DNA of 30,312 bases from positions 1 through 30,312 of the forward strand of contig CAMELY010000001.1 of assembly GCA_945926565.1 (NCBI GenBank), given 5' to 3'. The translations under genes and the position numbers were made by a program. The notes under the pieces were generated by a model. It did not search any database, was not told where the DNA came from, and worked only from the letters and a program-made list of their open reading frames with translations. Positions 7,934 to 14,057 of this stretch are shown here, in pieces; within the stretch, counting starts at the first letter, position 1; each line of letters begins with the position of its first letter. This DNA comes from an uncultured Clostridia bacterium. GTDB lineage: Bacteria > Bacillota > Clostridia > Oscillospirales > Oscillospiraceae.

Positions 7934-8122
7934 TCATCTGGCGCCCCGGCGCAGTTCTCCCTCTCCCCGCTGGAAGCTGCGCTTGATGGGCGCTTTCTTT
8001 TTGGCGAAGGGACAGGGGAGCTTTCCCAGAACGCCCAGGATACCAAACACGATGCCGAACACCGCCACAAAGAGGGATACGGCGAAAACCAGACCGGAAG
8101 TCTTCTTTTGCTTCTGTTCCAT
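7934..8122 (-). CDS. Small single-pass membrane protein, 62 residues
   Basis: The start at 8122 has an AGGAGG site 6 nt upstream, a promoter candidate at 8161-8189 and a terminator at 7876, so it looks like a complete one-gene unit. Lys-rich residues 1-8 are followed by one helix (about 10-33, LVFAVSLFVAVFGIVFGILGV) and a basic tail containing CPFAKKKAPIKR. No family recognised. The Gly-spaced helix could support self-association, but that is speculation. Between this gene and the radical-SAM promoter (7668-7875) I see no convincing gene. Confidence 0.6.
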   Translation of the reverse strand: MEQKQKKTSGLVFAVSLFVAVFGIVFGILGVLGKLPCPFAKKKAPIKRSFQRGEGELRRGAR

Positions 8123-8160
8123 GAGCTGCCTCCTGTTCTTTGGTTTTGTTCTCAGGCCTT

Positions 8161-8189
8161 AGTTTACACGATTTTCCCCCCTGAAACAA
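8161..8189 (-). promoter_or_regulatory. Candidate promoter of the small membrane protein
   Basis: On the minus strand: TTGTTT (8184-8189), a 17-bp spacer and TAAACT (8161-8166), about 38 bp before the start codon. Confidence 0.45.
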
Positions 8190-8237
8190 TAGCCATTTTG
8201 TAAAATCTCTCGGAACAATCTCCCTGTCTCCCGCCTC

Positions 8238-8266
8238 TTGACAGCGCCCGCTCCGGGCCGTATCAT
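8238..8266 (+). promoter_or_regulatory. Promoter of tcdA
   Basis: TTGACA (8238-8243), a 17-bp spacer and TATCAT (8261-8266), 41 bp before the tcdA start codon. Confidence 0.7.
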
Positions 8267-8307
8267 TGGGTAAAACACTTTTTGAAGCAAAAGGAGGCGG
8301 CTGCGCC

Positions 8308-9027
8308 ATGAACGAGCAGCTGATTCGCACTGAAATTCTGCTGGGCAGTGAGGCCCTGGAGCGGCTGCGCCGGGCCAGGGTGCTGCTCTTCGGCCTGGGG
8401 GGCGTGGGCGGCTACTGCGCCGAGGCGCTGGCCCGCTCCGGCGTGGGCCGCATCGACCTGGTGGACCGGGACCGGTACAGCCTGAGCAACCTGAACCGGC
8501 AGCTCCACGCCACCCGGGAGACGGTGGGCCGGCTCAAGGTGGAGGTGGTGCGGGAGCGGATCGCCGCCATCGACCCGGAGATTCAGGTGGAGGTGTTCCC
8601 CATCTTCTACCTGCCGGAGACGGCGGGGCAGATTGACCTGGGCCAGTACGACTACGTCATCGACTGCATCGACACGGTGAAGGCCAAGCTGCACATTGTC
8701 ACCGCCTGCCGCAGCCTGGGGGTGCCGGTGATCTCCTGCATGGGGACGGGGAACAAGCTGCACCCGGAGCTGCTCCGGGTGGCGGATCTCTCCAAGACCT
8801 CGGTCTGCCCCCTGGCCCGGGTGATGCGCAGAGAGCTGGGCAAGCTGGGCATCCGGCACCTGAAGGTGGTCTACTCCACCGAGGACGCCCGCACCCCCGC
8901 CCCGGTGCCGGGGGAGACGCCGGATGAGGGACGGCGGTCTATCCCCGGTTCGGTGTCCTTTGTGCCGGGCACCGCCGGACTGCTGCTGGCCGGACAGGTG
9001 ATCCGGGAGCTGGCCGGGGTGGAATAA
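8308..9027 (+). CDS. tcdA: tRNA threonylcarbamoyladenosine dehydratase
   Basis: A 239-residue E1-like (ThiF/MoeB fold) enzyme. TcdA uses ATP to cyclise t6A at position 37 of ANN-decoding tRNAs to ct6A. Visible are the nucleotide-binding GLGGVGG (29-35), the conserved DLVDRDRYSLSNLNRQ strand and loop, DYVIDCIDT and the C-terminal SIPGSVSFVPGTAGLLLAG. Length is normal for the family. ATG 8308 is chosen because AAGGAGG (8291-8297) lies 10 nt upstream; a start at 8266 would place the ribosome site inside the gene. It is monocistronic, with its own promoter and a following hairpin. The tRNA-Thr(TGT) gene in this window makes an ANN-decoding tRNA, a plausible substrate. Confidence 0.92.
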   Translation: MNEQLIRTEILLGSEALERLRRARVLLFGLGGVGGYCAEALARSGVGRIDLVDRDRYSLSNLNRQLHATRETVGRLKVEVVRERIAAIDPEIQVEVFPIFYLPETAGQIDLGQYDYVIDCIDTVKAKLHIVTACRSLGVPVISCMGTGNKLHPELLRVADLSKTSVCPLARVMRRELGKLGIRHLKVVYSTEDARTPAPVPGETPDEGRRSIPGSVSFVPGTAGLLLAGQVIRELAGVE

Positions 9028-9043
9028 TCTGTGTGAAAGGAAA

Positions 9044-9080
9044 ATGCGCCTCCTGCCCTGTTTTGGGGCGGGAGGCGTAT
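9044..9080 (+). terminator. Hairpin after tcdA
   Basis: A 15-bp stem with two G-U pairs (9044-9058 / 9066-9080) and a T-rich loop, 16 bp after the stop. The downstream T run is weak (GTTGCTTCT). Confidence 0.55.
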
Positions 9081-9119
9081 GTTGCTTCTGTCAGCAAATG
9101 GGTGTCTGCTGTATAAAAC

Positions 9120-9261
9120 GCCGTAGGGGCGGCCCTATGTGGCCGCCCTACCACAATGGCATGTTTTTGTAAAAACGGGCGGGCGCACAATGTGCGCCCC
9201 TACGGCCATACCTGGACAATCGCATCCGCGTAGGCGGGGGCTTTCCCCCGCCGAACGATTG
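9120..9261. repeat. GC-rich palindromic repeat cluster (GTAGGGGC family)
   Basis: GCCGTAGGGGC (9120-9130) and its inverted copy (9196-9206) bracket two palindromes, 9127-9134/9141-9148 and 9181-9189/9191-9199. A third hairpin follows: outer arms 9217-9222/9256-9261 and inner GC arms 9233-9240/9245-9252. GCCGTAGGGGC recurs at 15428-15438, and a GGCGGGGGC palindrome at 15349. No coding potential. It looks like a small non-autonomous repeat (REP or MITE type). It also lies at the 3' end of pepF, where it may serve as a terminator. Confidence 0.65.
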
Positions 9262-9264
9262 CAT

Positions 9265-11049
9265 TCACTCCTCCATCAATTCCTCCATCTCCCCGATCAG
9301 CTGGTCAAACAGCTCCAGGGCCTGATTGATGGGCTCGGCGGTGGCCATATCCACCCCGGCCCCCTTGAGCAGGGTGATGGGGTCGGCGGAGCAGCCGCCG
9401 GAGAGGAAGTTCAGATAATCCCGGACAGCAGGCTCTCCCTCCCTGAGGATACGCCGGGACAGGGCGATGGCGGCGGCGTAGCCGGTGGCGTACTGGTAGA
9501 CGTAGAAATTGTAATAGAAATGGGGGATTCTGGCCCACTCCAGGGCGATCTGGTCGTCCACCACAATGTCCGGGCCGAAGTAGTCCGCGTTGAGCTGCCG
9601 GTAGATGTCGCACAGGGCCTCCGCCGTAACGCCTTCGCCCCGCTGGGCCAGCTCGTTCACCTTCAGCTCGAACTCGGCGAACATGGTCTGGCGGTACAGG
9701 GTGGTGCGGAACTGCTCCAGGAAATAGTTGATCAGATAGGCCCGCTCCCGGCGGTCGGTGGTCTTGGCCAGCAGATGCTCCATCAGCAGCGCCTCGTTGC
9801 AGGTGGAGGCCACCTCGGCCACAAAGATCACATAGTCGCTGTAGGCCACCGGCTGATCCCGGTTGGAGCGGTAGGAGTGGATGGCGTGGCCCATCTCGTG
9901 GGCCAGGGTGAAGACATCGTTGAGGGTGTCGTGGTAGTTGAGCAGCACATAGGGGTGTACCCGGGCCCCGGCGGAGTAGGCGCCGGAGCGCTTGCCGGTG
10001 TTCTCATAGACGTCAATCCACCGGTTTGCAAAGCCCTCGTCCAGAATGGCGGCGTACTCCTCTCCCAGGGGCTTGAGGGCCTGACGCACCGTCTCCTTGG
10101 CCTCCTCGAAGGGGATCTTCATCTCCACATCGCCCACGATGGGGGTGTACAGGTCGTAGAAGTGGAGCTCCTCCACCCCCAGCAGCTTTTTCCGCAGGGC
10201 GGTGTACCGGTGGAGCTTGGGCAGGTTGGCCCGGACGGCGGAGATCAGGTTGTGGTAGACCTCCACCGGCACCTCGGTGCCGTCCAGGGCGGCGGCCAGG
10301 GAGGAGGGATATTTCCGGGCCCTGGAGAAGAAGAGCAGCTGCTTGACCTGGGCGGACAGGGTGGCGGCGCAGGTGTTCCGGTACTGGCCGTAGACGGAAT
10401 ACAGCGCCTCAAAGGCGGACTTGCGCAGAGCCCGGTCCTGGCTGTACAGCAGGGGGACAAAGCTGCCGTGGGTGACGGCGTGGTGCTCTCCCTGGCTGTC
10501 CACCGCGTCGGGGAAGGTCATATCCGCGTCGCAGAGCATGGAGTAAATGTTGTCCGGCCCCTGGGCCAGCTCTCCGGCGGAGGCCAGCAGCGCCTCCTCG
10601 GCGGGGCTGAGGATGTGCTCCCGGCGGCGGCGCACCTGGTCCAAGCGGCGGCGATAGCCCTCCAGCCGGGGCTCCCGGGCATAGTAGTCCTCCAGAGTCT
10701 CGTCGGGGATGGCCAGGATCTCGTTGCTCTCATAGGCTCCGGCGGTCTCGATGTCCACCATCAGGGCCATCAGCTGGGCGTTCATATCCTGATACTTGGC
10801 CACCCGGGTGTCCTCGTCTCCCTTGCGGCTGGCGTAGTGGGCCAGGGCCTCCACGTCCACGGACAGCCGGTCGTCCAGCTCCATGCCCTCCAGCAGGGTC
10901 TGGGCGCTCTCCCCCAGCCGGCCCTCCAGAGCCCGGATCTTGGGCAGATAGCCCTTGGCCTCCTCCAGGGCGGCCTTCCAGGCCTCGTCACTGGGGAACA
11001 GATCCTCTGTGGCCCAGGTATTCTCTCTGACTTGCTCCTTGCGTTCCAT
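9265..11049 (-). CDS. pepF: Oligoendopeptidase F (M3 metallopeptidase)
   Basis: A 594-residue cytoplasmic zinc peptidase of the PepF/M3B group, which cleaves short peptides imported or released by proteolysis. The zinc motif HEMGH is at 384-388 with the third ligand Glu near 412 (FVAEVAST). N-terminal helices carry WATEDLFPSDEAW, and the C-terminal IPHFYYNFYVYQYATG is typical of the family. ATG 11049 is chosen because AAGGAA lies 10 nt upstream; the longer TTG start at 11085 would overlap the preceding stop and lacks a good site. The LexA-like regulator ends 32 nt upstream on the same strand, so the two probably share a transcript. Length is normal for the family. Confidence 0.93.
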   Translation of the reverse strand: MERKEQVRENTWATEDLFPSDEAWKAALEEAKGYLPKIRALEGRLGESAQTLLEGMELDDRLSVDVEALAHYASRKGDEDTRVAKYQDMNAQLMALMVDIETAGAYESNEILAIPDETLEDYYAREPRLEGYRRRLDQVRRRREHILSPAEEALLASAGELAQGPDNIYSMLCDADMTFPDAVDSQGEHHAVTHGSFVPLLYSQDRALRKSAFEALYSVYGQYRNTCAATLSAQVKQLLFFSRARKYPSSLAAALDGTEVPVEVYHNLISAVRANLPKLHRYTALRKKLLGVEELHFYDLYTPIVGDVEMKIPFEEAKETVRQALKPLGEEYAAILDEGFANRWIDVYENTGKRSGAYSAGARVHPYVLLNYHDTLNDVFTLAHEMGHAIHSYRSNRDQPVAYSDYVIFVAEVASTCNEALLMEHLLAKTTDRRERAYLINYFLEQFRTTLYRQTMFAEFELKVNELAQRGEGVTAEALCDIYRQLNADYFGPDIVVDDQIALEWARIPHFYYNFYVYQYATGYAAAIALSRRILREGEPAVRDYLNFLSGGCSADPITLLKGAGVDMATAEPINQALELFDQLIGEMEELMEE

Positions 11050-11081
11050 AGCTGTTATTTCCTTTCCATGTTTGTCCCCGC

Positions 11082-11720
11082 TCAAAGGGCGCGGACGAGT
11101 TTGGTGGCGACCCCCACAATCCGGGCCTCTCCCGTCTCAAAGTCCCCCATGGGGACGATTCTGGGCTCGTAGGCCGGATTTTCCGGCTGGAGGATGACCC
11201 AGTCCCCCTGGCGTCGAAACCGCTTGAGGGTGGCGTCCTCCTGCCGCACCAGGCAGACCACGATCTGGCCGTTTTCCGCCTGGGGCTGCTGGTGGATGAG
11301 CACCAGATCCCCCGTCTGAATGCCCGCGTTCTTCATGCTGTCCCCGGAGACCTCCAGGTAGAAGTATTCCTCCGGCCGGGAGACGTCCGCCGAGGCGTAG
11401 CCCTTGACCTCCTGCTGGGCCAGGGTGGGAATCCCCGCCTTGATCACCCCCAGGATGGGGATCAACTGCTCCCCCGGCACCCGGAGACTGTCGCTCCGGC
11501 TCTCCCGGGGGACGTCGTAGCCCTGGAGCCACAGGGGATCCACCCCCAGGCGCACCGCCATGTCGGTGACCACCCCCGCCTTGGGCTCCCGCTGGCCCAG
11601 CACATACCGGTTCAGGGTCTGCGGCTTCATCTCCAGCAGCCGGCCCAGGGCCTCGTAGTTCAGCTGCCGCTCCTCCATCAGCGTCCGAAGGCGCTTTCCC
11701 AGGCTCTCCTGTTTGTCCAC
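11082..11720 (-). CDS. LexA-like regulator: XRE helix-turn-helix plus S24 autoprotease
   Basis: A 212-residue repressor. Residues 8-62 form a Cro/CI-type helix-turn-helix (YEALGRLLEMKPQTLNRYV), not the winged helix of classical LexA. Residues 88-212 are an S24/LexA peptidase domain: cleavage-site pair A95-G96 (GVIKAGIP), catalytic S128 (SGDSMKNAG) and K166 (ATLKRF). All parts needed for RecA-stimulated self-cleavage appear present. The GTG start at 11720 has AGGAGG 7 nt upstream; a TTG at 11741 would have none. It precedes pepF in a probable operon. Likely DNA-damage responsive, but targets are unknown; it may be a host regulator or a domesticated phage repressor. Whether it binds the SOS-type boxes at 7609-7637 and 11902 cannot be told from sequence. 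Confidence 0.85.
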   Translation of the reverse strand: MDKQESLGKRLRTLMEERQLNYEALGRLLEMKPQTLNRYVLGQREPKAGVVTDMAVRLGVDPLWLQGYDVPRESRSDSLRVPGEQLIPILGVIKAGIPTLAQQEVKGYASADVSRPEEYFYLEVSGDSMKNAGIQTGDLVLIHQQPQAENGQIVVCLVRQEDATLKRFRRQGDWVILQPENPAYEPRIVPMGDFETGEARIVGVATKLVRAL

Positions 11721-11768
11721 GGGGTTCCCTCCTGTCTCCAAACGGTGGGGTTTTTCCTATCTTTTGTC

Positions 11769-11797
11769 ATTATACCACGGCTTATGCCCCGGTTCAA
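11769..11797 (-). promoter_or_regulatory. Promoter of the LexA-like regulator and pepF
   Basis: On the minus strand: TTGAAC (11792-11797), a 17-bp spacer and TATAAT (11769-11774), about 48 bp before the GTG start. I see no obvious SOS box overlapping it. Confidence 0.7.
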
Positions 11798-11859
11798 GCA
11801 ATCCCGGCAATTGTCATATTTCAATTTCATCACCATTTGAGGTTTTTTCTTTTTTGCAC

Positions 11860-11888
11860 TTGACACTTTCTCCGTTCGGTGATATTAT
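11860..11888 (+). promoter_or_regulatory. Strong promoter with no recognised gene downstream
   Basis: TTGACA (11860-11865), a 17-bp spacer and TATTAT (11883-11888). It points toward the tRNA genes, which are on the opposite strand, and I find no open frame with a ribosome site after it. It lies in an AT-rich patch (about 11780-11960) unlike the rest of the window. Confidence 0.55.
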
Positions 11889-11901
11889 ACCCTCAGCAAA
11901 T

Positions 11902-11915
11902 CGAACAACCGTTTT
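11902..11915 (+). promoter_or_regulatory. LexA-box-like site behind the orphan promoter
   Basis: CGAACAACCGTTTT shares the pattern CGAACANCCGTTTY with the distal box of the radical-SAM operon and fails the same two SOS-consensus positions. It sits at about +7 to +20 of the predicted transcript, close to the relative position of that box. Confidence 0.4.
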
Positions 11916-11974
11916 AGTTTCCTCTTCGATTTCTCCAATTGGTGTGAGGCACCTTCTCTTCCGGGCCGGCCGGC

Positions 11975-12011
11975 AAAAAACAAGTGCGCGTGTTACCAAT
12001 AACACGCGCAC
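11975..12011 (-). terminator. Terminator of the tRNA unit
   Basis: A perfect 12-bp stem (11984-11995 / 12000-12011) with a 4-nt loop, followed on the minus strand by TTGTTTTTTG. It begins 5 nt after the tRNA-Tyr 3' end. Confidence 0.85.
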
Positions 12012-12015
12012 AGGA

Positions 12016-12098
12016 TGGAGGAGAATGGATTCGAACCATTGTAGGCGCAAGCCAACAGATTTACAGTCTGCCCCCTTTAGCCACTTGGGTACTCCTCC
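12016..12098 (-). tRNA. tRNA-Tyr(GTA)
   Basis: An 83-nt class II tRNA with a long variable arm. Acceptor arms GGAGGAG/CTCCTCC are at 12092-12098 and 12017-12023, with discriminator A at 12016. The anticodon loop reads CTGTAAA with anticodon GTA, and the T-arm has GGTTCGAATCC. CCA is not encoded. It is cotranscribed behind tRNA-Thr (38-bp gap). Confidence 0.95.
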
Positions 12099-12136
12099 GT
12101 ATGAAGTTGGGCTGAAATCGCAGAGCCAAACCAAAG

Positions 12137-12209
12137 AGCTGGTAGACGGACTCGAACCCCCGACCTGCTGATTACAAATCAGCTGCTCTACCAACTGAGC
12201 TATACCAGC
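12137..12209 (-). tRNA. tRNA-Thr(TGT)
   Basis: A 73-nt tRNA with acceptor arms GCTGGTA/TACCAGC (12203-12209, 12138-12144), a D-arm with AGCTCAGTTGGTAGAGC, anticodon loop TTTGTAA (anticodon TGT) and T-arm GGGGGTTCGAGTCC. CCA is not encoded. First gene of the tRNA pair. Confidence 0.95.
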
Positions 12210-12240
12210 AGATTTTCGCGTTCGGAATTCAGCAAGGAGT

Positions 12241-12269
12241 ATATTACCAGACGGAAGCCGGTTTGTCAA
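12241..12269 (-). promoter_or_regulatory. Promoter of the tRNA pair
   Basis: On the minus strand: TTGACA (12264-12269), a 17-bp spacer and TAATAT (12241-12246), 31 bp before tRNA-Thr. Confidence 0.75.
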
Positions 12270-12298
12270 TAGCTGTGCAAAAAGTTTTTTGAAATTTT

Positions 12299-12320
12299 TG
12301 CTCCGGCAACCTCCGGAGCA
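12299..12320 (+). promoter_or_regulatory. Hairpin just upstream of the sigma-region-4-like gene
   Basis: A perfect 8-bp stem (12299-12306 / 12313-12320) ends 1 nt before the AAGGAGG ribosome site at 12322. It could affect ribosome access or be the remains of a terminator. Confidence 0.4.
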
Positions 12321-12335
12321 CAAGGAGGAGTTCTT

Positions 12336-12665
12336 TTGTCCAGACCTGTCTATCGCCGGGGCGGCCCCTACGCCGCCCGTACCCGCCAGCTGCTCCGTCT
12401 GGCCGTCCACCCTGAGCTGGACAGCAGCCAGGACCGCTACACCCTGGCCCTGATCCAGTCCATCCGGGAAAAGCTGACCGAGCGGGAGCTGCAGTGCCTC
12501 ACCGGCTACTACGTCCAGCGCCTGCCCCTGGCCGAGCTGGGGCCCCGGCTGGGAATCAATCCCTCCACCGTCAGCCGGAACATCCACCGGGGCCAGAACA
12601 AGCTGGACGAGCTGGTACGGCTGGCCATCCAGATCAGTCCCATCCGGTTCGACCAGCCCGCTTAG
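12336..12665 (+). CDS. Small sigma-70 region 4-like DNA-binding protein
   Basis: A 109-residue protein with a TTG start supported by AAGGAGG (12322-12328) 7 nt upstream. Residues about 45-95 form a sigma-70 region 4-type helix-turn-helix (LTERELQCLTGYYVQ, then LGINPSTVSRNIHRGQNKL). Region 2, needed for -10 recognition, is missing, so it is more likely an accessory DNA-binding protein than a full sigma factor. Its TAG stop interlocks with the TAA of tmcAL on the other strand (TTAG, 12662-12665). No promoter was evident upstream. Its regulatory target is unknown. Confidence 0.75.
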   Translation: MSRPVYRRGGPYAARTRQLLRLAVHPELDSSQDRYTLALIQSIREKLTERELQCLTGYYVQRLPLAELGPRLGINPSTVSRNIHRGQNKLDELVRLAIQISPIRFDQPA

Positions 12666-13903
12666 TCCGGATTCTCCAGAATCACCGGGCCCCGGAGCCA
12701 CTCCCGGCCCCCCCGGCGCTGCTCCGGCTGGGGCAGGCAGAGCCGCCAAAGATCGTCCGCCCGGGCCTCCAGAGAGAAGACCTGCCGGGCCGTCTCGTCC
12801 AGGTATCGCACCTGGCCGGGCTTGGTGAGAATGGGCAGGCTGGCCGTCTTTTTCATGGCCCGGAGCAGGCTTCGGCCCCGGTCATTGCAGCCCAGCACCC
12901 GGAGATAGGGCACCCGCCCCGGCCGCTGCTCCGGCGCCAGGCCCAGAAAGGCCCAGAGCACCATCCGGCGCACCCGGGCCTCGGGGCAGCGCCGGGTCTT
13001 GGCCCTGTCGTAGAGCTCCGCCAGGGTCACCGACTCCCGGGCGGCCCGGGACAGGCGGCGCTCCAGGCCCGGTTCCCAGTCGGGGAGCCGGGTCAGCTCG
13101 TCCTCGGTCATGGCCCGGAGCCGGGCCAGAATGCCGCTGCCGCACCGCTCCAGCAGGGCGGGGCAGCGGCCCTGTTCCTGTTCTCGCAGGAGCAGCGCCA
13201 GGCTCTCCGGGGGCAGGCAGCCCTCCAGGCGCTCCCAGACGCCCTCTGCCATCCAGGCCCGGAGCCGGGAGGCGGAGACCATGGGGCTCTCCTCCTCCAG
13301 GCTGCCGTGGGCAGCTCCCCGGCGGGGGACGGTGAAAGCGCTCAGCTCAGGCCTGCCCCAATACCGGAGGGCCCGGAGGTACTCTACTCCCAGATTGTTG
13401 TTGGCCCCGGCCAGGCACTTCCCTTCCGCCCCGGAGAGGGCCTCTGCCGCCCGCTGCCGGGCGGCGGCAAAGGAGAGGCCCTGATCCAATCCCGCCCGAA
13501 GCAGGGGCTGATACGCCTCGCTGTCCAGGGTCTCCGCCGCCTGCCGCAGTTGGGACAGCTCTCCCGCCTCGCTGCCGAAGGCCAGGGTGTCCACCACCCC
13601 GGTGTCCAGCAGACACTGGACGGCTCCCCGGGCAAAGGTCTCCGCCGAGGCGGAGGCCCAGAGCACCGGCAGCTCCAGAATCAGGTCGGCGCCTCCCCGG
13701 AGGGCCATCTCCGCCCGGGCCAACTTGTCCACTGCGGCGGCAGAGCCCCGCTGGGTGAACTGTCCGCTCATGACGCAGATGATTCCCCGCTCCGGAAATG
13801 CCCGGCGCACCGCCCGGAGCAGGTACCGGTGGCCCAGGTGGAAGGGGTCGAACTCCGCCGTAATCCCCACGGATTTGTTAAACATTTCACGATTATTTTC
13901 CAC
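12662..13903 (-). CDS. tmcAL: tRNA(Met) cytidine acetate ligase
   Basis: A 413-residue member of the TmcAL (YlbM, nucleotidyltransferase-like) family. The characterised B. subtilis enzyme activates acetate with ATP and acetylates C34 of elongator tRNA-Met to ac4C. The nucleotidyltransferase motif HxGH is at 22-25 in AEFDPFHLGH. Also seen are ICVMSGQFTQRG, GADLILELP and GANNNLGVEYLRAL, all typical of the family. The GTG start at 13903 is chosen because GGGGAGGGG lies just upstream; a TTG at 13936 would precede that site. It diverges from ackA, and their promoter candidates interleave. Length is normal. Confidence 0.92.
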   Translation of the reverse strand: MENNREMFNKSVGITAEFDPFHLGHRYLLRAVRRAFPERGIICVMSGQFTQRGSAAAVDKLARAEMALRGGADLILELPVLWASASAETFARGAVQCLLDTGVVDTLAFGSEAGELSQLRQAAETLDSEAYQPLLRAGLDQGLSFAAARQRAAEALSGAEGKCLAGANNNLGVEYLRALRYWGRPELSAFTVPRRGAAHGSLEEESPMVSASRLRAWMAEGVWERLEGCLPPESLALLLREQEQGRCPALLERCGSGILARLRAMTEDELTRLPDWEPGLERRLSRAARESVTLAELYDRAKTRRCPEARVRRMVLWAFLGLAPEQRPGRVPYLRVLGCNDRGRSLLRAMKKTASLPILTKPGQVRYLDETARQVFSLEARADDLWRLCLPQPEQRRGGREWLRGPVILENPD

Positions 13904-13942
13904 CGTTTCCCCTCCCCCAGCGGAATTTCTTTCCAAGAATAG

Positions 13943-13971
13943 TTGTCCTTTTCGAAAATCTGTATTAAAAT
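13943..13971 (+). promoter_or_regulatory. Candidate promoter of ackA
   Basis: TTGTCC (13943-13948), a 17-bp spacer and TAAAAT (13966-13971), 86 bp before the ackA start. It faces the tmcAL promoter across 11 bp. Confidence 0.5.
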
Positions 13972-13982
13972 AGTGTCATCTT

Positions 13983-14011
13983 ATTATACCGTCTCCCGCC
14001 CTGCTTTACAA
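13983..14011 (-). promoter_or_regulatory. Promoter of tmcAL
   Basis: On the minus strand: TTGTAA (14006-14011), a 17-bp spacer and TATAAT (13983-13988). Confidence 0.6.
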
Positions 14012-14057
14012 GGGAAGGCGCCGGTATGTAATTTGAGTCAAAGGAGAAATGGACAAT

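Noticed and set aside
11100..11720. Prophage around the LexA-like regulator and tRNA genes
   Set aside because: No integrase, structural phage genes or duplicated tRNA 3' end; the neighbours are housekeeping genes.
11814..12749. Long minus-strand open frame across the tRNA genes
   Set aside because: It reads through both tRNAs and their terminator and overlaps the sigma-like gene. The AT-rich end (VVRFAEGIISPNGESVK) looks protein-like, but has no start or ribosome site.
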